A stretch of 64,000 nucleotides of DNA from a virus (IMGVR_UViG_3300028844_006119:1-64000); one strand, 5' to 3'. Positions 53,901 to 63,850 are shown, counted from the stretch's first letter. Notes: generated by a model from the letters alone, not told the origin. Translations and numbers: made by a program.

Positions 53901-55880
53901 GACCGGGTGTATCCGTTCACCCCTCTTTCCAACTCTGTCATCGTCAGCGACAGGGTCAGCAACCCCGGATGGTGGAAGAGGTACGGAGCAGTTTCTGGGG
54001 AGGAGGAGCTAAAGAAGTACCACACATGGCAAGTCGAGCTTGACCTGCACACTGTGGACTCCCGAGACATTGCGCTTGCGTCCGATTTTCTAATGAAGAT
54101 CCGGCCGATCTACACCTTGCCTAAGATTGTCGGAGTTCTGGCCCTGCGAGACACTGTCTATGTAGAAGATGACCTCTTCGTGGACATGGACATCTTTTTC
54201 TATGATGATCCCGCGTTCAGTCGAGAGTCTTCCCACATGGCGGACTCCTACAACGACAGCGGTGCCGCCACTAGGATGCTGGACTTTGGCTCCCTCTCTA
54301 CTCGAACTCTCTTCCAGGGCCACGACCTGGCGGTGGATAGGGCCGTAGACCCCGAGCTGGTCACCTCTGCTCGAGGAGGGTTTGCCTCGGGGTCTGTGAA
54401 TGGTGCGGGGGAAGCAGTTCTCCCCTTCATCAACACCTACTTTGATAGCGAAGTGAAGATCCGGGGGGAGAACTTCGTGCGGGTCGGGGATGTGCTGTTC
54501 ATCACGGATGGCCCCAACCGAGGTCGATTCTTAGTGTCGGAGGTGGTCAGCGACACCCAACTCAGAATTTCCCAATACGCGAACTCCGCCCCAAGAGGGA
54601 TTGACCCCTCGACGCACATGAGGACGGACGCAGCAGCGAAGTTCCACATTCAGCGTCATGAGGACGAGCTCATCACCTCGCACTCCGGGATCTCGTCTGT
54701 AGGCGCGACGGACAACATCATTGTCATCGACAGCGCCACCTTCTGGAGTAACGGGATCACTGCGGACGATGTCCTGATCATCTCTACCGGGAACAACCGT
54801 GGCACCTATCACATAGAGGACCTTGGCGTCTACAACCCCGTAAGCGAGGTCTTCGACGCAGAGGAAACTACTCTTACTCTTCGAGAGACCCTCCCGGATA
54901 ACGCGGACCTGTCTCACTCCTTCGAGATTCGTAGAAGAGCCCTGCTCTCCAATCCGTCGTTCAGCGCCACAGACGGCGTAACTACTGTCTCGACGAACTA
55001 CATCGAATCCGCGTCGAATCCCGACCTCTCCCACATCAAGAAGAGGGACACCCTGACACCCTCTTCGGGAACAGACCAGGACGTAGTCTTTCGGGTTGTA
55101 GGGGTGTCTGGGAACAAGATCTACACGGACCTCCCTTTTACGGCCACCGAGACGGCAGTATCTTTCAGCATCTCCCACCTGGCGTTTGACGAGGACGAGG
55201 ACGACAGTGACTATCGCCTCGAAAGGCTCCACCCCACGGATGAGCTAGAGCTGACCCTGTACCGACCACTGGCCTTGATCCACACCGGAACATTTACCCT
55301 GACGGACGACGGAGTAGCTGCGAATCCCGTCTGCCGGGCCACTGATGAGGGGGCTACAGACCTTACTGCCTTGGCTACCCCGGTTCAAGAGGGTGACCTC
55401 TTGGAGGTGGAGTTTGCCTACACGCCTTCTGGTGGGCCCGGCATCGCGGATGACATCACTACCAGCACTTCTCACGGAATGTACGAGATTACGTCAGTGG
55501 CCACTGACACCGTGACGGTGGCGAAGTCCTTCCCCGGCGTCGTGCTGTCCTCTGCCTCTCTTTTGGATCCCACCGATCCGGAGTATTCTGCTGCGGTCGT
55601 TCCTGAAACTGGAGTTGCCGTAAATATCTACACGCAAGAGGCCAACTTCACCGTGTCGGGGACCTCAGTGGGGCTGAGTACTGGCCTATCTGATACCCTA
55701 GGGTTCCCCATCACCCTGGAAGAAGTGGGAATTGTCCCCGGAGATTTCTTCGAGGACAGCTCTGAGGTGGGGTACCTCATCGTATCAGTATCGGGCTCGA
55801 CTCTTACGCTTGCCGAGGATACGGGAATCACCATCTCCACGCTCATGACCGGCAGAATCTTCAGAAGAGAGTCCCCATGA
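50943..55880 (+). CDS. Giant beta-rich tail/fibre protein with repeated modules, 1645 aa
   Basis: The N-terminal 120 residues resemble an Ig/PKD-like domain (GMTFAWTVSSPEGSAV; TYVLTMTPTYEGVSG). A helical junction (LSDFWSLVNDRQAFPVLWSG) is followed by at least six copies of the L-x-I-x-x-G-x-N-x-G-x-Y module (near 51.69, 51.90, 52.23, 53.28, 54.50 and 54.79 kb). Between copies are longer domains with DFL- and LYR-type strands. No catalytic motif is visible. It overlaps the following gene by ATGA. It is likely an extended fibre or baseplate arm. Confidence 0.55.
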   Translation: MPSRTTSTHRFSVQPLTHRPVGDVTPAEATGIIGSSQIFSAAGSTVGGQHLEGMTFAWTVSSPEGSAVESVVFVESNGSQVRLDADVTGTYVLTMTPTYEGVSGDVVTAPAFFSPIIVPAVKRLAPDGNFMFTVLSDFWSLVNDRQAFPVLWSGYTQIVASDFLRALQVDRSKSIATIQALFQKRHIPIFPRMDIDSSDLDMFLGNHQSGSSAFTGNVTFVDKGILVSPTEFLLLNTATSSAVGTSISLYSGANAGEYLISRLNPSESGYIVSEASPFPDYRSTISVSGVDLVSTGSDTVYATSTDFAAAGAVAGDVLRIKSGLNAGYHRLTAVGTADGLSNNKTLQLAAPISAGSNMQFDVFTATRASYLKSEAATTNTVYIPRSDADLDAYAVAALTSTGGEIVSDYEILVSQRHLIDSALGSRILIKTGSLSGNYFTVSSFNPSRTGFIVSDPFSGDSYPEPVTYEISVSASIQDRLLVLDGVGHDIASYALLEGLPTESEGGRGDLWAITLKDPTAPSRREGLEWRIGSTILLNSIDHLESYGVSAGDQIVFEIERVDLQKSAFLYCTVTGVRDGQVSFELGTSPLSSGTAGQPDPGNVEEIFSELSVPSVALSDATGAPIYTSSALEVYSFLTGSSFSSKFFNLPLDAETQIDIDEFFSVRLIPRYIVRNTAIGLDPEGDFEDSPIFSVPALVEYITPESVDSTESGYLLVAKDGTQKDLSTLPVKLTENSDFTVSANSVKGSTASIQAGVATIVLSDVDLVALDIRVGDSIELLSGISQGVYSIAAIVSRSSLRVGARLSDSSLPVSTETSVSFTIARQTSGVFLRFTEPYLTASPAPEKLWAPMILVDNFKYIEDNFGVLVGVSRQDIDQYGTTQLSYKSAVRGLMYSWATGPTFRSAEIGAHILLDAPVSEVLGEVVEVNDDYAGSRGRIVIEDLADDGETGKGILRTYLYPNRDEFNFEGFYGLGLNPETGDPFKSGDRVYPFTPLSNSVIVSDRVSNPGWWKRYGAVSGEEELKKYHTWQVELDLHTVDSRDIALASDFLMKIRPIYTLPKIVGVLALRDTVYVEDDLFVDMDIFFYDDPAFSRESSHMADSYNDSGAATRMLDFGSLSTRTLFQGHDLAVDRAVDPELVTSARGGFASGSVNGAGEAVLPFINTYFDSEVKIRGENFVRVGDVLFITDGPNRGRFLVSEVVSDTQLRISQYANSAPRGIDPSTHMRTDAAAKFHIQRHEDELITSHSGISSVGATDNIIVIDSATFWSNGITADDVLIISTGNNRGTYHIEDLGVYNPVSEVFDAEETTLTLRETLPDNADLSHSFEIRRRALLSNPSFSATDGVTTVSTNYIESASNPDLSHIKKRDTLTPSSGTDQDVVFRVVGVSGNKIYTDLPFTATETAVSFSISHLAFDEDEDDSDYRLERLHPTDELELTLYRPLALIHTGTFTLTDDGVAANPVCRATDEGATDLTALATPVQEGDLLEVEFAYTPSGGPGIADDITTSTSHGMYEITSVATDTVTVAKSFPGVVLSSASLLDPTDPEYSAAVVPETGVAVNIYTQEANFTVSGTSVGLSTGLSDTLGFPITLEEVGIVPGDFFEDSSEVGYLIVSVSGSTLTLAEDTGITISTLMTGRIFRRESP

Positions 55881-56062
55881 AGAAGCTAAAGGAATCTACC
55901 CGGATCAAGGATCGGCTCTTGATTGAGGGAGGGAGCTTTACGCACGCCAAGGGCGGCATTGTCTCTGAGAATGGAAAACCTGTGGATCCCGAGGTCGTTG
56001 CAAAGGCCTTTGGGGTATCAATAGAAAAAGCCGTAGAAATTAGCCGGAGGCTGTCCCTGTGA
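55877..56062 (+). CDS. Small hypothetical protein between fibre genes, 61 aa
   Basis: It overlaps the preceding stop by ATGA and the next start by GTGA. The protein is basic at the start (MKKLKESTRIKDRLLIEGGS) and ends in a helical segment (PEVVAKAFGVSIEKAVEISR) that could be a helix-turn-helix-like or UBA-like fold. Too short to assign. It is probably an adaptor between fibre proteins. Confidence 0.55.
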   Translation: MKKLKESTRIKDRLLIEGGSFTHAKGGIVSENGKPVDPEVVAKAFGVSIEKAVEISRRLSL

Positions 56063-56673
56063 ATTTTTCAGACCTAATGCGGTGGTTCCGCCCCGATGCG
56101 CTGGTTGAGCATAAGAATGCCCCAGCTATTAAGGGATTCTTCCAGGCGGAGACCCGCGAGCGAGGGAAGCTGGTGCAGAAGACCGAGGGGTTCAACGTAT
56201 GGACCCTCACCGGAAGAGAGTACCTCAGCGAGCTGATCTCTTTGAAGGCCGTGTCCCCCAGGACCTCGTACCGGGATGACCGCATTGCCTACATCGGCAT
56301 GGGGGTCGGCTCTCAGTCTGAGGAGGCTGGGGTGTCTTCCCTGGTTACTCCTACTCCCTACGCACCGGGAGAGTTCCTGGCGCCCGTTGCGTCTCCAGTG
56401 ACGTTTCCCGCGTCCTCCACGTCCTCCACTAAGACCTCAGTTCGGTTTATCCGAGAGTTCGGGCTCTCTGAGCTTAGCCTTGGGTACAACGTAGTTCTTA
56501 CGGAGGCCGGACTCTTTACGGACGGGAACCCTGAGGATAACTGGAAGCTAAACGCCCCCACCGGAATCGACGCTTCTGGCGACCGCGCTCCCGTGGCCTA
56601 CAAGACTTTCGAACCCATCACAAAGACGACCCAGTATACTCTTCGAGTGATCTGGGAGGTTAGGTTCCTATGA
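56059..56673 (+). CDS. Putative tail/fibre adaptor protein, 204 aa
   Basis: It begins with GTG overlapping the previous stop. The sequence (MNFSDLMRWFRPDALVEHKN) leads into a beta-rich body with RDDRIAYIGMGVGSQSEEAG and NVVLTEAGLFTDGNPED. The GMGVGSQSEEAG and VLTEAGLF elements recall short phage tail proteins that attach fibres to the baseplate. It overlaps the giant protein at 56670 by four bases and is presumably its attachment partner. The function is inferred. Confidence 0.6.
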   Translation: MNFSDLMRWFRPDALVEHKNAPAIKGFFQAETRERGKLVQKTEGFNVWTLTGREYLSELISLKAVSPRTSYRDDRIAYIGMGVGSQSEEAGVSSLVTPTPYAPGEFLAPVASPVTFPASSTSSTKTSVRFIREFGLSELSLGYNVVLTEAGLFTDGNPEDNWKLNAPTGIDASGDRAPVAYKTFEPITKTTQYTLRVIWEVRFL

Positions 56674-59600
56674 GCAAGTTTAAGCGTCGGCCGTTTATGG
56701 CGGGACACACTGATGTCTTTGTCATGTCTCAGCCCTACCTCACGGGAACCGAGCACATCAACTCTGATGGGCTCCTGGACTCCATCGAAGCCCTGACCTC
56801 GGGGGTCACCCAGTTCGAGCTCTCGTTCGAAACTGAGGAGGGTAGCGGAAACTTTCAGCTAGATGTAGCCGTTACGGCGGAGGCGGACAGGACGCTGGCG
56901 GCCATCGTAGAGGCACTAAATACCGCCTTCGGAGCCTCCTCCGTTTCCTCTCTAATCGAGGCATCGGACTTCGAGGGTTGCTTGAGAATTCAGAGTCTAG
57001 GATCGGGGCTTGTAGATACGCCTCCGTTGGATGGCATTCCGGACACTCTCTCCTACGTCAAGATCCTGCCTAACGACAGCGGCAGCTCTTTTGTGGATGG
57101 GGCCGATCTTTTTGGCTTTCCCTCGTTCCCGCATCCCACCGCAGTAGCGACCGCAGGAGACCTGGCACATTCCCCAGTTCGTCCTCTCACTCAGATCAAC
57201 CGTCCTGGGGCGGCATTCATTGCCCGTGGCGAGGACCGAGTAAGCCAGAACTTCAATAGAGCCTTGCACCAGCTGTCCATCAACGAAGACAGCCTGAACA
57301 CCCGCCTTAAGGCGCGGGTTCCTGTTCCCACGGTACTGGATATCGAAAGGGGCTCCACTCGTCTGCAGAAGGACGCATCGAACCGTATCGTAGGGCTTTT
57401 GCTAACCGGAACCCATTCCGACGCTCTTGACTCCATTCTGGGGGCAGAAAGTCGGGTATTTGTTGGGGGAGGGCTATCCCGGACATCCACTCTCCTAGAT
57501 ATCGCAGACTTCTTCAGTGTGCAGGACCAAGAAGACAACCAGATCCAGGCGGATCAACGGGTTGTCCGCGTAGGAGCCGTTACCTCCGGGTACACCGGAT
57601 CGGTAACTGTCCCCACATTTGTATCTGAGAGCGGAGCGCCGACCTCCAGCGTGCCTGACTCTACTGTCCCGCTGGACAACGGAAACCTGCTGGGGCTTCA
57701 GTACGAGAAGACCGCCGCTACGGTCATCAGCTCCGTCACAGACGGCTGTGTGCTGGTCTGCGATTCCGCTACGTTCTCTACTGACGGCGTCATCAAGGGG
57801 GACCTGGTAACTATTTCCGGGTCCTCCATCACTGCGCCTATTTCCCACAACGGGACGTACTACGTAGAGACCGTGATCTCTGAAACAGAGCTCGAAGTCC
57901 GTCCGACAGATCACAACAACGTCTTGATTCTGAACGAAAGTGAGTCTGGGGGACTGGGGAGCGCAACGGTCACTACGGACGGAAGCTTTGCTCAGAACGT
58001 CGTTCTGATGTTCAGCCCTCCCATTGCCGACTTCCCTCCCGATCGGGTTGCGGAGGACGGGACGACTCCCATCACGGGGGTGTTGCGGATTGTGCTGGGA
58101 CTGGAAGCCCCTCTCGGGGAAGTTCCTTCAGAGTTCCTTGCCCGGTCTACGGTCAAGACTGCCGCAGAGGTAGACGCATTTGTCACTCGTCGTGTCTGGC
58201 GGAGGATGTCTTTTGATGGCCTCTACCAGGGACAGAGCTACGATTTCCGAGGCTCTCAGCAAGGTGGTGGCGCCGAGGGACGGATCACCCACGGCCCGAT
58301 CAGCCTAAGCGTCGCCTCCAACCGAGATCGCCCCGCTTCCCTGACCGCAGAGATGACCGGCGCAGGCTCTCTCGAGATGCGGGGTGACGATCTGGTCCTT
58401 ACGGCAGACCCTACGTTTGTCTTCTCCGATACAGACATCGGCAAGGTCGTATTTGTCTCGGACACCGGCGGAACTCTGTTTGCGGACGAGACTCCGTTCA
58501 CTCTCTCCGAGTTTCTGAGCTACCGGGAGATCCGTCTTACTCCTCCGGTCGACTACAAGGACTGGAGAACTGCGGACCTGGTCGGCACTACTTCTTGCTC
58601 CTTCGAGGTAGTTAGCGAGGGCCAGGCGGCTATTCAAGCCGCGATGATGTTCGTGGCGAACGACAAGACCGCCGCAGGGGACGCTTCTTCTAAGACCGGA
58701 CTGGTCTTTGTGAGGAACCACCGTGATGGCGCGGATGGAGACGTTTCCCCCGGAACCAGCTTCCTCCACCTGGAGAGAATTCGTAACGTAAAGACCCGGA
58801 ACGCTGGGGTCAATTCGGATGCCGATGCCCATTTCCTGTCGGCATCGACTACGGCCGCGGCAAGGACCATTACCCTTACCGGGACGACTTCCAGCGACGT
58901 TGTGCATCTCAAGGACAACACGCACCTCTTCTGGAGTGAGAACGCTACCGTCAGGTCCTCCAACGGGATCGGCTGCACACTTCTCCGAATCGTAAACGGC
59001 CCCAATGCTGGATTCTACGAGGTCCACGAGCTGTCCGTCGATACGGGGGTATTCACCGTACAGCCCATCGAAAACGCCTTTGATGGCGCGACCACTTGGG
59101 CGGGCTTCATCTCCACGGCCGTCACTCAGGTTGCTAACCTGTACAACGTGGTCTTCTCCGTAGGCGGCAAAAGAACCGCGCAAGACCCAGTACTTGGCGC
59201 AGTAGAGGTCACCTCCGGAGTCACTGCCTTTGCGGATGCCGCAGATAAGGTGGCCGAAGGCACGTACACCCCGTCTGCGGGAGTGGCCCGCGCAATCCAG
59301 GCTCACTGGATCGGTGAGGGCTCTGCTCTGCATGTCCGTGTCAATGACCCGGACTTCTACTCTATCAGCTCTGTAAGTGCCTCCACCGGGTACGCTATCG
59401 ATGTCCGGGTCTACAACCCGGCGCAGGGTGGGTATGTGCGGGCCCACGCCAACTTCAGTAGTGGGCGGGCTGCCGATCGGGTAGCTAGGGCCCTGAGGCT
59501 GCACACTGACTCTTCTACGGTGGATCGTAAGAGGGAGTCCGTCCCCTCAGATGTCCTTACCGAGGCGTCCGGTTCCTCTCTAGAGGCGACCAGTAGGTAC

Positions 59601-62600
59601 GCAGATCCCGCGATTAAGGTCATGGCGGGTACTGCGGAGGACCCCCAGCACACAAAGCTCTTCCCCGGCGGGCCTTTCCCCGATACTTCCTCTTCGGCCC
59701 TTGTCATTATGGACAACCGGTACGCAGATTTGACGGGAGAGGCGACAGACACCTCTACCGATCAGATCAACGTTCCTCAGGGACTAAGGATCGGAGCCCT
59801 AACGATCACAGGGGCAACTACGATCAATAGGGAGTCTCCCGTACTCAGTATGAGCCCCATACTGTCTTCTGCGGTGGCCCCCTTATTCGCCCTTCGCTCT
59901 TCCGTGGGATTTGGGAGATTTAGTCCTACGGAGTCCCCAACCTGGACCTCGGGCGCGAACTACACGTTGTTCGAAAACTCCAGCTCCCACGGCATTTTCG
60001 GGGCCTGGCCTGGAAAATCCGCGCATCTCATGCCCGGCTGGTCAGACCGCTACTACGCCCATACGGCATCAGCGAGTCTCGGCTTCCCAGAGTTAGACTT
60101 AAACTACCCGACCGCAGGGAGCTCGGTGGGCAGCATTACGCTCAGCAGCTCCGATTACTCACTGTTTCAGACCAAGCACGAGTATGTGCTTTCCCTCCCG
60201 GAGGGTCAGACCCTATTCGGAGGACCCTCGGACTTTGCGGAGCACCTGCCTGGAAGAGTTCTGTGGGTCTCATTGGATGACGGAACCGGAGCAGGAGAGG
60301 CCACGCACTCCTTCCTATTCCGGGTAGAGGCGATGGTTGTATCCTCTGGAATTCGTCTTGCGCTTTATGCGCAGGACGAGGGAGGGCACCGGCCCAACTT
60401 TATGGCCTGGACCGTCATCTCTTGTGGATTAAAGGCCGCTAGGTGGAGCCACGCATACATAGACATTGCCGACTCGATGATGATCGGATCGGCTTACCAG
60501 AAAAGTGAGCTGAGTTCGCTCGAGCTCTACGAGGAGAGCCTCTCACAGGCATCATCTCACAGCCCTATCCTTACGCTTCTCCGCACCTCTCCCTATGCGC
60601 CCCAGGGGGACTACATTGGGTCGGACTGGTACGACATCGAAAAGGATGCGGATGGCTTGGCCTCTATCGAGTACACGGGAGGAGGCACGGTTGCCGTCAC
60701 CGCAGCAAACTTAGGTCTGCTCTCCGACAACGTAGTGTCCCTCGGCCCCAGCGGGTTCATTAAGTTCAGCTTCTTCGCAGACATGAGCTCGAATCCTACC
60801 GGCCAGGCTCTCTGGTTGCTCAACCACGCAATCCCAGGGTTCTCACAAGAGAGTAGCCCCTTCAGTCAATTTTTCCTGGGCGGTGGGGCTACCTGGACCC
60901 AATACGACGACGGCATCGTAAATAATTCCCAGTGGAACGTCTATGCACCAGAGATAGACCTTCTGGGCGCAGAGGCAGACAGAAAGATCTTCCGAAACGG
61001 TTACTTCTTCGAGTCTATTGCCCTGCCTGCCTCAGACCGCTCCCGTATTGATGCGGCTCTGACAGGCACTGTGTCCGACTCCTCTCATATTGTTCGCTGG
61101 TCCCCTCACCGAGGAGGGAGCCTGTCTCTGGCCCAAAGCAGGGCAGGGCAGTTTCCAGCCATTAATGAACTGAGCGGTACAAGAATTTGGATGCCCGTCG
61201 GCAGATCCTTTTCTTCTGAGTACCTGAACCTGCGTGTCAGTGTTGCTGGCTCGCATATTCTAGAGGCTATCTATGGGGCCGACATGGCCACCCCTTGGGC
61301 AACCCATACTGGGTTCTTGATCGCCATCAGGCGTGCCGACGGAACAGCTATCGCAACGAAGGAGATGACGATCGAAGTTGCGGCGGGCTCTACGGGCGAC
61401 CTGGTAGAGAAGGCATTCGCTACCAGCCAGGACATCCAAACTGGCCTGACATTCAGTGATTTCGGAGATAACGGGTTGGGAGGACAGAGCCCGACTTTCC
61501 GAGAAGATGGGTCCCTCAACAAGGGGAGAGCGGAGACAAGTGAGCCTCTATTTGTCACCATCGATTTCTACACGCTGCGACTGTCCAGTACGGAAAGCCT
61601 GGACTCCACTAAGGCTGTGGAGTTGTACGCGACACTGCCGGAGCTGGGGGGAGGCACTTCTCCGGTTATTCCGTTGCCATACGAGGAGATCGCGGGGAGT
61701 GACGCCAACAATGGCAGACTAATCTTCTCCGCACTTCAAGTAACTGACGTTCGTCCTCCCGCATACCTCACAGGCTCTGCCGCAGTTGGAGGCACCGTAA
61801 CGGCAAGGAACTTCAGGTATAGGGATGCGGTCACCAAGTATCTCAGTTCCGGCCCGGAGAAAGTGCAGTTCCATACCGGCCTTCGCTATTCCAATGTGGC
61901 CAGCTCTCATACGTTCACTCTGGCGCCTGCGGCGGACAATTACTACCCGTCCAGCTCAGCTTCTGCCTTGGGACAGCAGACGGGAAACATGTCTCTCGGC
62001 AAATCTGCCTTTAACGGGCTAGGGCCCATTACAGGCATGTTTCAGCCACTTTACGGGTCCGCCGGAGGGTTCAGGTCAACCGAGAGGATCGGATACCTCA
62101 CGGATTCGGCCCTGGATGCGGATATCACTGCCCTGGGGCTGGGGGACAATGCGTACACTTTGGGGACGAGTAACGACCAAGATTCGGTGAGGCTTGTAAA
62201 TGAGCTCAATGGGTCGGGGGTATTGGGATCTGTCAACTCCAAGACTGCGGTCGCCCCCGCGCCAGCGGGCCTGGCAACTCCCCAAGGAATGAGTAGCGTA
62301 GCGGTGCCGGACTCGGCCCTGAATCTGACATATACCGATCAGGGTCAGCCATGGGTTCAGGTAACGCACGACCAGTCTGTGCAGTTCCATAGGGGGGTTA
62401 GCGGTGCGTCTATCGTAGGGCACCACTCAAACGACCCTCTTTGGTACCAGTGTGAGGCCCTCAGCCGCAAAAGAGGCTCCGTCTCCCAGTATCTAGTAAG
62501 GGGAGTGTCGGACGGGTATACCTCTACGGCGCGCGATGCCGAGTTCCTATTCCATAGAAATGGCGTAGTAATGCCGGGCCCAACAGGATTTGTGGTCCCC

Positions 62601-63674
62601 ATTGATGCCCCGGACGGAACCCTGCTCACAGAATTCTCGTGGCATGTGTCGATTACTCCCCGTGTTTGGTCTCAGACCACGGACATCTACGAATACAGCT
62701 CTGAAAAGTCGGGTACCTACGCCGACGGCAGCCTCGACCCCCTACCGGACCACGTAAATACGCCAGAAAAGCAAGCGGATTGGGGGATTTACCACAGCTG
62801 CCCTCAATCTGCCGATGGGGTTACCTCTCCGCCCCCCATTGGGGTGTCGGAGTCGTGCCTGTCCCATGCTGTCGGAGCGTGGGAGGCTAAGGCGGGGTTT
62901 GCAGTAGATATCTACCGACTGAAGATAGGATCTTCGTCTAACCCGGAGGATTGGACTAACTTCGACCACCTAGAGGAGCATTCAATGGCCGAAAGGGTCC
63001 ATACCTCTACGGTCAGCCTGTCCTCCCTGGACAAGCAGCCCCACGAAGTGGTCGACCAGCACTACCCGGCAGCTACAGGACATTCCAGGTCAACGGGCGT
63101 CATTTTCAAATGGAGTGAGTCGGCCGTTGCTGTACCGGGCGCTGTAGGACATCCTCAGTATACGCCCCCCAATGAGTGCCACATTAAGGGCACAGAAGAC
63201 GTTTCGATAGAGATCGATAGATCTCAGTACACTTACTTCGCAGTAATCAGGGCATTTGTGACGGGTGACCGGCTGTTCACAAGTTTAGCCCACCTAGGTT
63301 CGTCAGAGGTGGCCTCAGCTACCGGGTTTGCGGACAGCGCAGGCTCTCTGTACTGGTACTCGCATTGCGGTCCTGGACAGCAGTTTCAGAATTCTGCCGG
63401 AGATCTGCCCGGAGTATGGGCCAGCGGTTGGTCCGAGCTCTCCGAGCCGTTGTCTCAAATCGACTCCTCTCTAGTCCCCCTTTGGGTCAACTCCCAGAAC
63501 GGAGCATCTAGTATGGGTAAGTCTGCTACCTGTCGAGTAGGCACCAATCCGTTTGGTGTTCCTGCCTTCTCCTATGACGTGCCGGGGCTAGGGTTCGGGC
63601 TTCGGGAGCACTTTACTCCCCCAGTATTTACGTTCCGGGCATCTAGATCGGCGTACAAGACGGACAAGCCGTGA
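56670..63674 (+). CDS. Giant putative tail-fibre/receptor-binding protein, 2334 aa
   Basis: This is the last large gene in the operon. The composition is beta-rich, Ser/Thr/Gly-heavy and low in Cys and Lys, as for long fibres. An N-terminal region to about residue 240 precedes long repeating strands. A copy of the L-x-I-x-x-G-x-N-x-G-x-Y-x-V module lies near 58.98 kb (LRIVNGPNAGFYEV). The C-terminal third has numerous aromatic- and His-rich strands (WHVSITPRVWSQ; YWYSHCGPGQQFQ), which could bind a host receptor. There are no collagen repeats, pectate-lyase ladders or peptidase motifs that I can see. GGAGG does not precede the ATG; translation is probably coupled (ATGA overlap). The receptor is unknown. 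Confidence 0.6.
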   Translation: MSKFKRRPFMAGHTDVFVMSQPYLTGTEHINSDGLLDSIEALTSGVTQFELSFETEEGSGNFQLDVAVTAEADRTLAAIVEALNTAFGASSVSSLIEASDFEGCLRIQSLGSGLVDTPPLDGIPDTLSYVKILPNDSGSSFVDGADLFGFPSFPHPTAVATAGDLAHSPVRPLTQINRPGAAFIARGEDRVSQNFNRALHQLSINEDSLNTRLKARVPVPTVLDIERGSTRLQKDASNRIVGLLLTGTHSDALDSILGAESRVFVGGGLSRTSTLLDIADFFSVQDQEDNQIQADQRVVRVGAVTSGYTGSVTVPTFVSESGAPTSSVPDSTVPLDNGNLLGLQYEKTAATVISSVTDGCVLVCDSATFSTDGVIKGDLVTISGSSITAPISHNGTYYVETVISETELEVRPTDHNNVLILNESESGGLGSATVTTDGSFAQNVVLMFSPPIADFPPDRVAEDGTTPITGVLRIVLGLEAPLGEVPSEFLARSTVKTAAEVDAFVTRRVWRRMSFDGLYQGQSYDFRGSQQGGGAEGRITHGPISLSVASNRDRPASLTAEMTGAGSLEMRGDDLVLTADPTFVFSDTDIGKVVFVSDTGGTLFADETPFTLSEFLSYREIRLTPPVDYKDWRTADLVGTTSCSFEVVSEGQAAIQAAMMFVANDKTAAGDASSKTGLVFVRNHRDGADGDVSPGTSFLHLERIRNVKTRNAGVNSDADAHFLSASTTAAARTITLTGTTSSDVVHLKDNTHLFWSENATVRSSNGIGCTLLRIVNGPNAGFYEVHELSVDTGVFTVQPIENAFDGATTWAGFISTAVTQVANLYNVVFSVGGKRTAQDPVLGAVEVTSGVTAFADAADKVAEGTYTPSAGVARAIQAHWIGEGSALHVRVNDPDFYSISSVSASTGYAIDVRVYNPAQGGYVRAHANFSSGRAADRVARALRLHTDSSTVDRKRESVPSDVLTEASGSSLEATSRYADPAIKVMAGTAEDPQHTKLFPGGPFPDTSSSALVIMDNRYADLTGEATDTSTDQINVPQGLRIGALTITGATTINRESPVLSMSPILSSAVAPLFALRSSVGFGRFSPTESPTWTSGANYTLFENSSSHGIFGAWPGKSAHLMPGWSDRYYAHTASASLGFPELDLNYPTAGSSVGSITLSSSDYSLFQTKHEYVLSLPEGQTLFGGPSDFAEHLPGRVLWVSLDDGTGAGEATHSFLFRVEAMVVSSGIRLALYAQDEGGHRPNFMAWTVISCGLKAARWSHAYIDIADSMMIGSAYQKSELSSLELYEESLSQASSHSPILTLLRTSPYAPQGDYIGSDWYDIEKDADGLASIEYTGGGTVAVTAANLGLLSDNVVSLGPSGFIKFSFFADMSSNPTGQALWLLNHAIPGFSQESSPFSQFFLGGGATWTQYDDGIVNNSQWNVYAPEIDLLGAEADRKIFRNGYFFESIALPASDRSRIDAALTGTVSDSSHIVRWSPHRGGSLSLAQSRAGQFPAINELSGTRIWMPVGRSFSSEYLNLRVSVAGSHILEAIYGADMATPWATHTGFLIAIRRADGTAIATKEMTIEVAAGSTGDLVEKAFATSQDIQTGLTFSDFGDNGLGGQSPTFREDGSLNKGRAETSEPLFVTIDFYTLRLSSTESLDSTKAVELYATLPELGGGTSPVIPLPYEEIAGSDANNGRLIFSALQVTDVRPPAYLTGSAAVGGTVTARNFRYRDAVTKYLSSGPEKVQFHTGLRYSNVASSHTFTLAPAADNYYPSSSASALGQQTGNMSLGKSAFNGLGPITGMFQPLYGSAGGFRSTERIGYLTDSALDADITALGLGDNAYTLGTSNDQDSVRLVNELNGSGVLGSVNSKTAVAPAPAGLATPQGMSSVAVPDSALNLTYTDQGQPWVQVTHDQSVQFHRGVSGASIVGHHSNDPLWYQCEALSRKRGSVSQYLVRGVSDGYTSTARDAEFLFHRNGVVMPGPTGFVVPIDAPDGTLLTEFSWHVSITPRVWSQTTDIYEYSSEKSGTYADGSLDPLPDHVNTPEKQADWGIYHSCPQSADGVTSPPPIGVSESCLSHAVGAWEAKAGFAVDIYRLKIGSSSNPEDWTNFDHLEEHSMAERVHTSTVSLSSLDKQPHEVVDQHYPAATGHSRSTGVIFKWSESAVAVPGAVGHPQYTPPNECHIKGTEDVSIEIDRSQYTYFAVIRAFVTGDRLFTSLAHLGSSEVASATGFADSAGSLYWYSHCGPGQQFQNSAGDLPGVWASGWSELSEPLSQIDSSLVPLWVNSQNGASSMGKSATCRVGTNPFGVPAFSYDVPGLGFGLREHFTPPVFTFRASRSAYKTDKP

Positions 63675-63847
63675 GCTCTCCCTTAAGCCTGGACACTATG
63701 AAGCTTATGTGGGGGATCACCCCCACTAAGCGAGCTGACAGTGTCGAGGAGAAGAAGGAGATCAAGTCTGCGGATCAGGTCCTGTCCTCTCTCACAAAGA
63801 ACCAGCTAAAAAAGCGGCGCTCCTCCAACAAGAAGAAGCGCCGCTAG
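63671..63847 (+). CDS. Small very basic protein ending the fibre operon, 58 aa
   Basis: A GTG start overlapping the giant fibre stop by GTGA, as in most neighbours, supports translation. The N-terminus (MSSPLSLDTMKLMWGITPTK) is followed by an acidic/basic mixed helix and a strongly basic tail (Lys/Arg in 11 of the last 14 residues). The tail would bind nucleic acid. It ends four bases before the stop of the convergent minus-strand gene. Confidence 0.65.
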   Translation: MSSPLSLDTMKLMWGITPTKRADSVEEKKEIKSADQVLSSLTKNQLKKRRSSNKKKRR

Positions 63848-63850
63848 TTC

